Below the pieces are notes generated by a model. It saw only the letters and a list, made by a program, of their open reading frames with translations, ran no database searches and was not told where the DNA came from. Both the position numbers and the translations under genes were made by a program. A stretch of DNA of 37,478 nucleotides from Salinivirgaceae bacterium. Lineage in GTDB: Bacteria > Bacteroidota > Bacteroidia > Bacteroidales > SZUA-534. Of the stretch, positions 1-8,716 are shown piece after piece. Each line of letters begins with the position of its first letter. Position 1 is the first letter of the stretch. The DNA lies in the NCBI GenBank assembly GCA_017551905.1, contig JAFZKK010000043.1, forward strand, positions 1-37,478, given 5' to 3'.

Positions 1-100
1 ACGTGCCATGGCGCGTCTCTACAAAATTCATATTTCCAATATTTTGCATTGCCTGACGCACGCCGTGCGTCCCTACAATGCGTTATTGTTTCTTCAGCAA
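1..100. repeat. Direct repeat copy 1: palindromic element plus S74 gene-end relic
   Basis: This stretch matches 756-855 at 98 of 100 positions, differing at bases 8 and 97. It contains the right part of a palindrome (GTAGAGAC...GTCTCTAC), an AT-rich spacer, and a second hairpin at 46-81 with arms GCATTG/CAATGC outside GACGCAC/GTGCGTC. Positions 84-103 on the minus strand read ELLKKQ-stop, nearly the ELMKKQ-stop of the giant S74 protein. This copy is therefore a relic of the 3' end and downstream hairpins of such a gene. The left palindrome arm is cut off by the window edge. Confidence 0.9.
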
Positions 101-145
101 CTCATAACCGGCAAATCACTTCTCATTAAAAATCAAATCAAGCCC

Positions 146-538
146 CTACCTGCGATAGAAAGCGAAACGAGTGTCACTGGATATGAGCGGCATACGAGTC
201 GTTATGGCATGAGCGATAATTACATGGTCCGACGGGTCTTTATGGTTCATTGCAGTATTGATGCGTAGCCGCGAATAGGTTCGCATCACCTCTTTCTGAA
301 TAGGCAGAATCTCGATATAATAATCGTCTTCAATGGCCCTGACCATATCTTCGGCAGTTTTCCAACGCTTATTACCCCACCCTTTGTTGTTATACGCAAC
401 AATTAACTCTCGCACACTTTCGGCGCTGATACACCAAACGGCATCAGGTTCGCTCAATAATTCCAACACATCAGGGTGCAAACTGTCGCGGTCAGAAACC
501 AAATAGATATATGTGTTTGTATCAAGCAGATACCTCAT
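146..538 (-). CDS. vapC: VapC-like PIN-domain ribonuclease toxin
   Basis: Probable RNase toxin of a type II toxin-antitoxin pair. The 130-residue protein, starting at MRYLLDTN, has the PIN-domain acidic residues in the usual places: Asp6 in LLDTN, Glu40 and Glu44 in ISAESVRELI, Asp101 and Asp104 in HKDPSDHVIIAHA, and Asp122 in SSDTRF. An in-frame ATG 27 bases upstream exists, but the chosen start overlaps the antitoxin stop as ATGA, which is typical of translational coupling. Known members cleave tRNA or rRNA using a Mg-dependent acidic site; the target here cannot be read from sequence. The gene lies 40 bases from the repeat at 1-100. Confidence 0.88.
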   Translation of the reverse strand: MRYLLDTNTYIYLVSDRDSLHPDVLELLSEPDAVWCISAESVRELIVAYNNKGWGNKRWKTAEDMVRAIEDDYYIEILPIQKEVMRTYSRLRINTAMNHKDPSDHVIIAHAITTRMPLISSDTRFAFYRR

Positions 539-696
539 AATAACAGCATTGGGTCCTTTACCCAAACCTCGCCTTGATGCTCAATGACGGCTTGCATACT
601 TTTATTTTGCGGAATAATGGTCGCATTTATAGCTCTCCGCTCCTCTATGGTGAGTTTCTTTTTACGACGAACTCGTTTTGTTATTGTCTCATTCAT
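535..696 (-). CDS. Small antitoxin upstream of vapC
   Basis: A 53-residue reading frame that precedes and overlaps vapC by four bases (ATGA). The N-terminal third is very basic (TKRVRRKKKL), followed by a helix-like stretch (TIEERRAINATI) and a C-terminal tail containing HQGEVWVKDPM. Its size, order and overlap fit a VapB-type antitoxin: the C-terminal part would wrap and block the PIN toxin while a basic N-terminus could contact DNA or the toxin. I do not recognise a named DNA-binding fold, so the family is open. A possible -7 box (TATTTTTG, minus strand, 714-721) sits 18 bases upstream, without a clear -33 element. Confidence 0.75.
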   Translation of the reverse strand: MNETITKRVRRKKKLTIEERRAINATIIPQNKSMQAVIEHQGEVWVKDPMLLL

Positions 697-749
697 TTTT
701 TCTCTGTTTTATGCAAAAATAAAAATTTTCACATTGCGTATTGTATGCG

Positions 750-855
750 GTAGAGACGTGCCGTGGCGCGTCTCTACAAAATTCATATTTCCAATATTTT
801 GCATTGCCTGACGCACGCCGTGCGTCCCTACAATGCGTTATTGTTTCTTCATCAA
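750..855. repeat. Direct repeat copy 2: double-palindrome element at the S74 gene end
   Basis: Second copy of the repeat at 1-100, here with its full left palindrome at 750-777 (arms GTAGAGAC/GTCTCTAC, almost perfect over 28 bases). A second compound hairpin at 801-836 (GCATTG and GACGCAC arms) begins one base past the stop codon of the S74 gene. Palindromes of this type are common intergenic REP-like elements in Bacteroidetes and cyanobacteria. The hairpin so close to the stop could also serve as a transcript end or stabiliser, although it lacks a clean T-tract. Together with copy 1 it brackets the vapBC pair. Confidence 0.88.
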
Positions 856-3800
856 TTCCTCAACCATCTTCTCTAATTTCTCAACTTTGGCCTCAAGCTC
901 GTCTTTCTCGGCTTTCAGCTCTTTTACGGCCTCGATGAGGATTGGGGCAAGGGCATTGTATTCAACTGATTTAAATACTGACTTTTCCTCGTTTACAACA
1001 ATCTCGGGGAACTCCTCTTCAATCTCCTGAGCTATTACACCAATGTGCTTTTTAGTGTCGGTAATGGCATAAGTGCTGTCGGCCCCCATTTCTTCTTTGG
1101 TCTTCCAATAGTAGCTAACGCCGCGCAGTTTAAGAACTTTGTCAAGTGCGCCTGTTATTGGCTCGATGTTTTTCTTCAAACGTGAATCTGACCATTGACT
1201 ACAACCAACACCATAATAGAGATAGTTTGACACATATAAATCACCGGTGAAATAGCCAGCCCAGTATGAAGTTGGTGAAGTTGCTGTTATAGCCGTGCCA
1301 TTTTGGTTGTTTACAGTTGTATTTCCATCAAAGTATGCGGCATAATTAGAGTCACCTCCAGATGCTTTTGCATATATGCCATAGTTTGTAGCATTTCCGC
1401 CGCTACACTCAAAATAACCTGCATAGTTAGTGGTGCCACCAGAGGCTATAGCTCTAATACCAACAGCTTTTTTACCACCTGAAGCAATTCCTGTAATAGC
1501 ATAGTAGTTACCCATACCTTTATTTAGGGCACTTGCAGAACTGTGAACTCCGTTTTGGTCATAGTTTGCAGTTAAATATGTCTGTATAGATGAACTGAAA
1601 TTGCATACATCAGATGATGGGCTGCTTGAAGAGGAAGTCTCTCTAACACTTATTTGTTTGGCATATATATTATTCCATCTCTTAGAATAACCTCCCAAAG
1701 AGTATGTTACATCTGCACTTGGTTCAACATTTCCCGCAAAATTCGCATATCCAACGTATAGATTCTTCCATCTGTTTGTTGATTGACCTATGTTGTAAGT
1801 ATCAGCTGTACCGGGTTCTATACTTCCTTTAAAATTCGCTGCGCCAGCGTAAAGATAACTCCAACGATAATCGTTGTTACCAAGATAGCTGCCGGAAGTA
1901 GATGATGGCAACAACGTTTTTGTTGTTAATTTATCACATATTCGAACTTCTTTATCAGTGAACGAGCCTTGTATTAAAATATTTTTGCCATTGGCAATTT
2001 GAAGTCTGTTGCTTGTAGTATATGATGCCGTTGCCCCTCCTGGCACATATACACCTGCATTATTGCCAATAAAGACATTGCCTTCGCCTGAAGTATTTGT
2101 ATATCCGGCATTGTCGCCAATGAATACGTTACTTGAACCTGTTGAGTGGTTGAATCCTGCACTGTCACCAATCATCACATTGTTTGCTCCGGATGTATTC
2201 TTGTGTCCTGAATAGTATCCCAAAATTACATTCGATTCACCTGTATTATTATATCCGGCATAGTTTCCCAAAACAGTGTTCTGCTTTCCGCCATTACTGT
2301 TCCAACCTGCTCCGTTTCCAATAAATATATTGTTAACGCCATTCACATCTTTTCTTCCTGCTTCGGTACCAATCATAACATTGGAAGCACCTGTAGTATG
2401 TGCCAGGCCAGCATTAAAACCTAGAAAAATATTACTTCCAGCCTCCACGTTACTCTGTCCAGCTGCATATCCTATGAAAACGTTATACATACCTTTTGTG
2501 TTGGCGTGGCCGGCACTGTTACCCAAAAACACATTTCCTCCGCCGTCCGTAATAGCAAAACCTGCTTCGTTACCCAAGAATACGTTTCCAACACCTCCAT
2601 TAATGCTATAACCGGCTTTTTTACCGATGAAAATGTTGTAGTTGCTACTTAAAGATGCGTTTTCCGCACCTTTGCCAGCTTCCATACCAATGGCAATTGT
2701 GGCGTTCATTAAGCGCATGTTTTGCGCAGCACCAGTTCCCAATGCAACATTATCATCACCAGTATAATTGTTCAAACCCGCATAATATCCAATAAACGTG
2801 TTGCTTGATGCAGCATAATTGTTGAGACCGGCAAAATTGCCAAGAAAGACATTATTCTTTCCTGTTGTGTTCCGATAACCTGCATAGTTGCCAAGGAAAA
2901 CGTTGTTAGAACCATTGTAAATTGTTTCTGTCTGCCCTGTCCATGGATTTGTAAAATTTTCTTGGGCTGCGCCTTTTGTGTTGTATCCCGCCAAATTGCC
3001 TAAGAACACGTTGTTGGAGCTGACAGTGTTAGAGGCGCCGGCGCTGGTACCCAAAACCACATTGTTTTTGCCCTCGGTGTTGGCAGCACCTGCTCTGTAA
3101 CCAAGGAAAACGTTGTTGCTGGCTGTGTTGGCCTTACCTGCCTGATAGCCGAGGAATACGTTGTAGCTACCGCTTTGGTTGCTGCTACCGGCCTCGTTAC
3201 CTATCTCAACATTGTACTTGCCAGTGGTGTTGGCCTTACCTGCCTGATAGCCAATAAAGACATCGTTCTCGCTTGTCGATTCAGAGCTGCCTTTGCCAGC
3301 CTCCTCGCCAATGGCAATGGTCTTGGTCATTTTGACAGCATCTTGAGCCGCATTGGTTCCTAAAACCACATTGCTTGTGCCTTCCTGATTAGCTGCCGCC
3401 GCCTGATAACCCAAGAATACATTGTTGCCTCCTTTGGTATTGGCTGTGCCAGCCGCATTACCCAAGAAAACATTGTTTGCGCCGGTTGTGTTGCTGTAGC
3501 CAGCCTTATAGCCGATAAACACATCGTCGGTTGATGTTGAAGAACCAGAACCTTTGCCGGCAAGTTTACCAATGGCAATGGAGCGAGTCATAGAGTTAGC
3601 CGAATATGCAGCCGAATCGCCCATCACCACGTTGTTTGCACCGGTTTTGTTGGTGTAGGCAGCCTTATAACCTAAAGCCACGTTGCTACTACCTGTAGTG
3701 TTACCATAACCTGCATTATTGCCTAAGAACACGTTGCTTGTACCTGTGGTGTTACTGTAACCGGCATTATTGCCAACAAACACATCGTTAGTTGAGGTAG

Positions 3801-6225
3801 AAGCACTTGCTCCATAACCAGCATTCGTACCTATCATAACCGAACTTGTCAGACTATTAGCATTGTATCCGGCTTTTGTTCCCATAACAATATTGTCGGA
3901 ACCCGATTTGTTATAATAGGCTGCTTGAGTTCCTAAAATAACATTGCTACCACCGCTGTTTTTGCTATAACCAGCTGTGTTACCTATCATAATATTGTTG
4001 TCAGATGATGTGTTTGAATAACCAGCCCGATAGCCAATAAAAACAGAGTTGTAGGCATTATTGTTACTATAACCGGCCTCCTGTCCGATAAACACATCTC
4101 GTTGTCCACCGTATCCATTCAGTCCGGCATTGTTGCCTATATACACATTGCTGTAGCCTGATGTGTTTTTGTTACCCGCATTGTTACCAACAAACACGTT
4201 GTTTGCACCTCCAACATTTGCTATACCGGTGCCATTTCCAACAAAGGTGTTGTTTGTGCCTGTTGTTTTCTTACCTGCATCGTAGCCAGCAAAGAAGTTA
4301 TCGGCGGTAATATTCATGTAGCCGGTGTTTCCGCTTGCGCCTTTTTCCGATACTGCAAAGCCATTACTGCCTGCTGTGGCTTTTCCTTCTCCTTCTACTC
4401 CTTCTTCGCCATCTTTGCCTCCACCCTCTTTGCCTTCAACGCCAAAGCCGCTCTTGCCGCCGCCGCCCTCAACATAGACGCGGGTGCTGTCTTTGGTAAC
4501 TTTCAGCATATCGACATTGCTGCCCTTGGCTCCACTCTTGCCGGCCACGGCAAATCCGCTTTTGGCTGCCTTGCCGTTGGTGTTGTCGATATAGACACGG
4601 GTACTGTCGGAGTCAATAACTAAATAGTTGGGGTTTATGTTGGCTTTATCGTCACCGTCTTTACCGCTTTTTACGCTTGCCACTGCAAACTTGGCTTTGG
4701 CGGCTTTGTTGTTGTGCGTATCCTCATCAATAAACACCTGCGTTCCGTCTTTGTTAATAAGGAAGAAATCTTCGGCTGTTTCGCTCTTGCCATTGCGCAC
4801 GCTTGCCACCGCAAACTTGGCTTTGGCGGCCTTTTGGCCATTCACGCCGTCAACAAACACTTTTGTTCCTTCGTCGTTGATAACCAAATAGTTGTCGCCA
4901 ACGCTACCATCGGCTTTGCCACTCTTGCCGGCTACGGCGAATTTAGCTTTTGCAGCCTTGCCGTCAGCCTCGTCAACAAAAACCTGTGTACCTGCTTTGT
5001 TCACAATAAGATAGTTATCGTCATCCTTGCCGCTCTTTCCGGCAACGGCAAATTTAGCCTTGGCAGCCTTGCCCGGCTCAGTCGGGTCGTCGTCAACGTA
5101 AACCTTTGTACCAGATTGGTTCACAACCAACAGATTGCCGTCGGCCTTGCCACTCTTACCGGCTACGGCAAACTTGGCTTTGGCGGCTTTGCCGCTGGCG
5201 GTGTCGTCAACAAAAACCTGCGTTCCGTTGTCGTCAATGGCAAAGAAGTTGGAGTTCTCACCGGCCTTACCCGAGCGTCCTGCAACTGCGAATTTGGCTT
5301 TAGCTGCTTTTGTGTCACCGTCGTCAACATATACTTTTGTACCCGCTTCGTTCACAACCAACAGATTACCATCGCCTTTACCACTTTTACCAGCAACGGC
5401 GAATTTAGCCTTGGCAGCTTTGCCAGAGGCGGTGTCGTCAACAAAGATTTGTGTACCGGCCTTGTTTATAATCAGATAGTTATCGTCAGTCTTGCCGCTC
5501 TTGCCGGCCACAGCGAATTTAGCCTTGGCTGCTTTGCCCGGCTCGGTTGGGTCGTCGTCAACGTAAACCTGTGTTCCTTGGTCGTTCACAGCAAAATAGG
5601 TGTTGCCCTCGCCAGCTTTGCCTGAGCGTCCCGCCACGGCGAATCCGCTTTTGGCAGCCTTGCTACCGCTGTTAGGGTCAGTGTCGTCAACATAGACGCG
5701 AACACCATTTTTATATACGGCGAACACCACGTTGCCTTTATCGTCTTTTACCGAGAACAGAGCCTCTTCGTCGCCGGTCTCGTTTGTAGCCTGAATCTCA
5801 ATCTCTTTCGGGTTCTTGACCGCGCTGGTTGTTTTGGCATATTCGGCCATAGGCACCGCTTGCAACTGGGTTGTGCCAATCTCGGTGTAAGCTTCGCCGC
5901 CAACGGGGTCAAATTCGGTCTTCATGCTGATACCGCCTTTGCTCCAGTCAATCTTGTCGAAATAACCGCTAAGAATTTCAGCGTTGGGGCCGCCAACCAC
6001 AATCGAAACCACGCCATAGGCGTTGCTGGTTACCACCTGCCGCTCCTGATAGAGCGAGCCGCTGCTGTTGAGCAGTGTTATACGAAGCGATATCTGCTGA
6101 CCGGACAAAAGATTGCCATCGGCATCACGGATTACAGCTTGATAATTGAAGCCCGATTGGGCCATTGTTACTGTTGCTAAAAGCAGGGTTGCAACTGCCA
6201 AAATGAAATGCTTAACTCTTTTCAT
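838..6225 (-). CDS. Giant secreted repeat protein: FNYQAV domain, YadA-like coils, S74 chaperone
   Basis: A 1795-residue surface-type protein. Residues 1-22 form a signal peptide ending TMA, followed by an FNYQAVIRDADGN domain (about 24-130) common to secreted Bacteroidetes proteins. Residues about 185-600 hold ten ~37-residue repeats marked by KAAKAKFAVAGKSGK and GTQVFVDD, plus a degenerate copy. Residues about 640-1400 hold 43 YadA-head-like coils of ~17 residues (VFLGNNAGYSNTTG), expected to build a left-handed beta-roll. After RW-LY repeats, the C-terminus (about 1675-1795) is an S74 intramolecular chaperone (SDSRLKKNIEPI, HIGVIAQEIEEEFPEIV) ending in a coiled coil. This family trimerises and self-cleaves before the SDSR serine. 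The likely role is adhesion or a surface fibre. No prophage genes adjoin it. Confidence 0.93.
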   Translation of the reverse strand: MKRVKHFILAVATLLLATVTMAQSGFNYQAVIRDADGNLLSGQQISLRITLLNSSGSLYQERQVVTSNAYGVVSIVVGGPNAEILSGYFDKIDWSKGGISMKTEFDPVGGEAYTEIGTTQLQAVPMAEYAKTTSAVKNPKEIEIQATNETGDEEALFSVKDDKGNVVFAVYKNGVRVYVDDTDPNSGSKAAKSGFAVAGRSGKAGEGNTYFAVNDQGTQVYVDDDPTEPGKAAKAKFAVAGKSGKTDDNYLIINKAGTQIFVDDTASGKAAKAKFAVAGKSGKGDGNLLVVNEAGTKVYVDDGDTKAAKAKFAVAGRSGKAGENSNFFAIDDNGTQVFVDDTASGKAAKAKFAVAGKSGKADGNLLVVNQSGTKVYVDDDPTEPGKAAKAKFAVAGKSGKDDDNYLIVNKAGTQVFVDEADGKAAKAKFAVAGKSGKADGSVGDNYLVINDEGTKVFVDGVNGQKAAKAKFAVASVRNGKSETAEDFFLINKDGTQVFIDEDTHNNKAAKAKFAVASVKSGKDGDDKANINPNYLVIDSDSTRVYIDNTNGKAAKSGFAVAGKSGAKGSNVDMLKVTKDSTRVYVEGGGGKSGFGVEGKEGGGKDGEEGVEGEGKATAGSNGFAVSEKGASGNTGYMNITADNFFAGYDAGKKTTGTNNTFVGNGTGIANVGGANNVFVGNNAGNKNTSGYSNVYIGNNAGLNGYGGQRDVFIGQEAGYSNNNAYNSVFIGYRAGYSNTSSDNNIMIGNTAGYSKNSGGSNVILGTQAAYYNKSGSDNIVMGTKAGYNANSLTSSVMIGTNAGYGASASTSTNDVFVGNNAGYSNTTGTSNVFLGNNAGYGNTTGSSNVALGYKAAYTNKTGANNVVMGDSAAYSANSMTRSIAIGKLAGKGSGSSTSTDDVFIGYKAGYSNTTGANNVFLGNAAGTANTKGGNNVFLGYQAAAANQEGTSNVVLGTNAAQDAVKMTKTIAIGEEAGKGSSESTSENDVFIGYQAGKANTTGKYNVEIGNEAGSSNQSGSYNVFLGYQAGKANTASNNVFLGYRAGAANTEGKNNVVLGTSAGASNTVSSNNVFLGNLAGYNTKGAAQENFTNPWTGQTETIYNGSNNVFLGNYAGYRNTTGKNNVFLGNFAGLNNYAASSNTFIGYYAGLNNYTGDDNVALGTGAAQNMRLMNATIAIGMEAGKGAENASLSSNYNIFIGKKAGYSINGGVGNVFLGNEAGFAITDGGGNVFLGNSAGHANTKGMYNVFIGYAAGQSNVEAGSNIFLGFNAGLAHTTGASNVMIGTEAGRKDVNGVNNIFIGNGAGWNSNGGKQNTVLGNYAGYNNTGESNVILGYYSGHKNTSGANNVMIGDSAGFNHSTGSSNVFIGDNAGYTNTSGEGNVFIGNNAGVYVPGGATASYTTSNRLQIANGKNILIQGSFTDKEVRICDKLTTKTLLPSSTSGSYLGNNDYRWSYLYAGAANFKGSIEPGTADTYNIGQSTNRWKNLYVGYANFAGNVEPSADVTYSLGGYSKRWNNIYAKQISVRETSSSSSPSSDVCNFSSSIQTYLTANYDQNGVHSSASALNKGMGNYYAITGIASGGKKAVGIRAIASGGTTNYAGYFECSGGNATNYGIYAKASGGDSNYAAYFDGNTTVNNQNGTAITATSPTSYWAGYFTGDLYVSNYLYYGVGCSQWSDSRLKKNIEPITGALDKVLKLRGVSYYWKTKEEMGADSTYAITDTKKHIGVIAQEIEEEFPEIVVNEEKSVFKSVEYNALAPILIEAVKELKAEKDELEAKVEKLEKMVEELMKKQ

Positions 6226-6524
6226 GTTATTTGATTTTTTTAGTTGTAAGTTCTAAGTTTTTGAAGTTAAAAGTTTAGAGTTTAATGTTTAACAAGTTTA
6301 ACAGGTTGAATATCTATTCATTAATCATTTATCATTAAACATTAATCACTTCGTTATAGTTATCGTTTTTGTCAGTGTTATCGTTATCGTTTTAGTTTTT
6401 TTTCTTCATCGTTTGGGTTGCTACTCATATCTGAAATAGCCGCGAAAGATACGAAAGATTCTGAAAATTGTTAAAGAAAAGTGTCGTTTTCTATTAATCA
6501 GTTTTTCAGTTATTGTCAAATTGA

Positions 6525-6532
6525 TATATTTG
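6525..6532 (+). promoter_or_regulatory. Candidate promoter (-7 box) for the 6559 gene
   Basis: TATATTTG matches the Bacteroidetes -7 consensus TAnnTTTG and lies 27 bases before the ATG at 6559. The expected -33 TTTG position holds only a T-run (6501-6506). The rest of the divergent 333-base gap 6226-6558 is AT-rich, with low-complexity runs (6245-6350 with AAGTTT/TTTAA-type words, and TTATCGTT repeats near 6355-6395). I see no further gene there; the S74 promoter should also lie in it. Confidence 0.5.
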
Positions 6533-6558
6533 TGCATCACTTTACAAACTAATTTATT

Positions 6559-7008
6559 ATGAATAAGATTTTTAAATCGTTGATTGTTTGTGTTTTATGC
6601 ACAACCGCTTTTCCATGCTTCGCACAATGCGCCAATGCAGGCAACTGCACATCTTCAACATTCTATCTGGCGCTTGCCGCTCTTGTTATTGCTATTGCCG
6701 CCCTGTTGCTTGCCATCCGCAACTATAGCATCAGCAAAAAGAACATGATTAATTCGACCGAGGATTTCCAACTTATGCTCGACAGCACAAAAAGCACTAT
6801 CGATAAGGATATCAAGAACTTAAGCCGTGAAATTAAGCGCTTAAGCAAATCGGCAGGCACTCAGACCGAGGCCGCTAAACCGGAAAAAGACACCGACGAC
6901 GAGAAGGTTGAGATGCCGTCGCGCGCCAACGCCAACCGCCGCCGCACCAACTACCACAACCGTCCGAACAACGGTGACGCTAAAGCCGATAACACAGCTG
7001 CCGAATAA
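6559..7008 (+). CDS. Small membrane-anchored coiled-coil protein of unknown function
   Basis: 149 residues, not recognised as a named family. An N-terminal signal sequence (about 1-22, ending CFA) is followed by a short Cys-containing loop (CANAGNC) and one strong membrane helix (about 35-55, LALAALVIAIAALLLAI). Residues about 60-98 look like a charged coiled coil (STIDKDIKNLSREIKRLSK). The C-terminal 50 residues are low-complexity and rich in Asn, Arg, Ala and Asp, so probably disordered. The stop lies 12 bases before the LD-carboxypeptidase start, so the two genes are probably cotranscribed and this protein may act at the cell envelope (inference). Confidence 0.75.
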   Translation: MNKIFKSLIVCVLCTTAFPCFAQCANAGNCTSSTFYLALAALVIAIAALLLAIRNYSISKKNMINSTEDFQLMLDSTKSTIDKDIKNLSREIKRLSKSAGTQTEAAKPEKDTDDEKVEMPSRANANRRRTNYHNRPNNGDAKADNTAAE

Positions 7009-7020
7009 TCTGCTTGCCAG

Positions 7021-7908
7021 ATGATTGTACCGGCCAAAATAAAGCAAGGCGATAAGATAGGCATTGTGGCTCCGGCTCGGTTCATCAATCCTGAGCAATA
7101 CGAGGCCATTTGCCAGTTTATTGAAAAACAAGGGTTTGTGCCTGTTTTAGGCGACACCACACACCTTGAGCACAACATTTTTGCCGGCACCGACGCCGCC
7201 CGCTCCGCCGACTTGCAGCAGATGATTGACAACCCCGAGATAAGGGCCATCCTTTGTGTGCGAGGCGGTTATGGTTGCATTCGTATGGTTGGCGGTGTCA
7301 ACTTCAGACCATTGCGCCGCCGCCCAAAGTGGATAGCCGGCTTCAGCGACATCACCGTGCTGCACTCAGCCTTGTCGGCCGTTGGCGTGGCAAGCATCCA
7401 CGGGCAGATGCCGGTCAACTTCACAAGCGACAACACAAGCGCCAACGAGCTTTTCGAGGTTATGCAAGGCCGAATGCCGCAATACAGTTTCTCGGGCACC
7501 GGCAACCGCGAGGGCACTGCCAAAGCCGATGTGGTGGGCGGAAACCTTGCAGTCTTGTGCTCCATTATCGGCACTCAGTATCAGACCGACTGGGCAGGCA
7601 AGATTCTGTTTATCGAAGATGTGGGCGAACCACTCTACCGCATCGACCGCATGATGCAGCAGCTGCGGCACGCCAACCTTCTGAAAGATTTGGCCGGCTT
7701 GGTGGTCGGCTACTTCACCGATGCCGAAGACAGCACTCCGTCGTTCGGAATGACAGTAAACGAGATAGTTATGGACGCTGTCGTTGGCTACGATTATCCG
7801 GTGGCATTCGGTTTTCCGGCTGGTCATCAGCAACCCAACTTTCCGCTCGTGTTTGGCCGAAAAGCTTGTCTTACAGTTAATAACGCCGATGCCTCACTAA
7901 ACTATTAA
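7021..7908 (+). CDS. ldcA: LD-carboxypeptidase (peptidase family S66)
   Basis: Cytoplasmic murein-recycling peptidase that removes the terminal D-alanine from tetrapeptide (L-Lys/mDAP-D-Ala) stems. The 295 residues have the S66 layout: N-terminal KIGIVAPAR strand, LCVRGGYG loop (78-85), nucleophile Ser109 in GFSDIT, Glu199 in LFIEDVGEPLYRIDRM, and His269 in GFPAGHQQPN, matching the Ser-Glu-His triad of the family. Length is usual for LdcA. The ATG at 7021 lacks an obvious Shine-Dalgarno, as is normal here. The gene follows the small membrane protein by 12 bases. Confidence 0.93.
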   Translation: MIVPAKIKQGDKIGIVAPARFINPEQYEAICQFIEKQGFVPVLGDTTHLEHNIFAGTDAARSADLQQMIDNPEIRAILCVRGGYGCIRMVGGVNFRPLRRRPKWIAGFSDITVLHSALSAVGVASIHGQMPVNFTSDNTSANELFEVMQGRMPQYSFSGTGNREGTAKADVVGGNLAVLCSIIGTQYQTDWAGKILFIEDVGEPLYRIDRMMQQLRHANLLKDLAGLVVGYFTDAEDSTPSFGMTVNEIVMDAVVGYDYPVAFGFPAGHQQPNFPLVFGRKACLTVNNADASLNY

Positions 7909-7993
7909 TGCTATGGCCGAAAGCAATCGCATAGGTCAAGGCAGGCGAAGACGCCGTTTAGTTTCTTAGGCAGCGCACCATAATCTACATAAG

Positions 7994-8701
7994 ATGCTCA
8001 GCCGCTTAAAAAACATTGCGATAGATGTTGTAAGGATGATTTATCCGGCTCGGTGCTGCGCTTGCCGCCAGCCTTTGTTCCGCAACGAGAAGGTGCTGTG
8101 CATGGGTTGCGCGATGAAGATGCCCAAAACGAACTTTCATCGGCAGAAAGGAAATCTTGTCGAAAAATCATTCTGGGGCCGGGTGCGGATTGAGCGCGCC
8201 ACATCGTATTTCTATTTTGTCAAAGGAAGTGATTTCCAGCATCTTCTGCACAATCTGAAATATCACGGGCACTATGAGGTTGGCGTCTATATGGGCGAAT
8301 GTATGGGACACGAGCTGGCCAAAGAGCCCGACTTCACGCACTTCGACGCAATAATACCCGTGCCGCTTCACCCAGGAAAACTGCGCAAGCGAGGCTACAA
8401 TCAGAGCGAGATGATTGCCCGCGGACTGTCGAAGGCGCTCGGTGTGCCGGTTGACACTAAGTCGCTGCGCCGCAGGGTTTTCACCGAGACGCAGACCAAA
8501 AAGACACGCATTGAGCGGTGGGAGAATGTTCGCGATGTGTTTGAATCAGACCCGTCGGCGATGCTCAACGGCAAGCATATTCTTCTCGTGGACGACGTGC
8601 TGACTACCGGAGCCACAATTGAAGGCTGCGCCAACGCTCTGCTACAACACAACCCGGCAGTCAAAATCAGCGTGGCGACTTTGGCGTTTGCACATAATTA
8701 A
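7994..8701 (+). CDS. comF: ComF family phosphoribosyltransferase-like protein
   Basis: 235 residues with the ComF architecture: an N-terminal zinc ribbon (Cys21, Cys24, Cys36, Cys39 in CCAC and CMGC) and a C-terminal type I phosphoribosyltransferase fold. The PRPP loop reads ILLVDDVLTTGATI (196-209), preceded by the conserved DAIIPVPLHPGKLRKRGYNQ region (118-137). ComF proteins are needed for uptake or use of DNA in natural transformation in several bacteria. Its biochemical reaction is unsettled. The 85-base gap before it holds nothing I can assign. It converges on dprA with only 15 bases between stops. Confidence 0.92.
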   Translation: MLSRLKNIAIDVVRMIYPARCCACRQPLFRNEKVLCMGCAMKMPKTNFHRQKGNLVEKSFWGRVRIERATSYFYFVKGSDFQHLLHNLKYHGHYEVGVYMGECMGHELAKEPDFTHFDAIIPVPLHPGKLRKRGYNQSEMIARGLSKALGVPVDTKSLRRRVFTETQTKKTRIERWENVRDVFESDPSAMLNGKHILLVDDVLTTGATIEGCANALLQHNPAVKISVATLAFAHN

Positions 8702-8716
8702 TTGGAAAACAGCGTT

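Noticed and set aside
8..268. Plus-strand 86-codon frame at the left edge
   Set aside because: It spans the palindromic repeat and the antisense of vapC; no coding character.
4714..5625. A 303-codon plus-strand open frame antisense to the S74 gene
   Set aside because: It arises from the repeat composition of the minus-strand gene; the minus frame has a signal peptide, clear repeats and a known C-terminal domain.
838..6225. Prophage origin for the S74 protein
   Set aside because: S74 domains occur in phage tail spikes, but this protein has a signal peptide and a Bacteroidetes secretion-type N-terminus, and no phage genes are nearby.
7254..7880. A 208-codon plus-strand frame overlapping ldcA
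   Set aside because: It is a shifted frame of ldcA with arginine-rich, unrecognisable content.
7912..7968. An 18-codon frame between ldcA and comF
   Set aside because: Too short, basic low-complexity product, and no supporting start signal.
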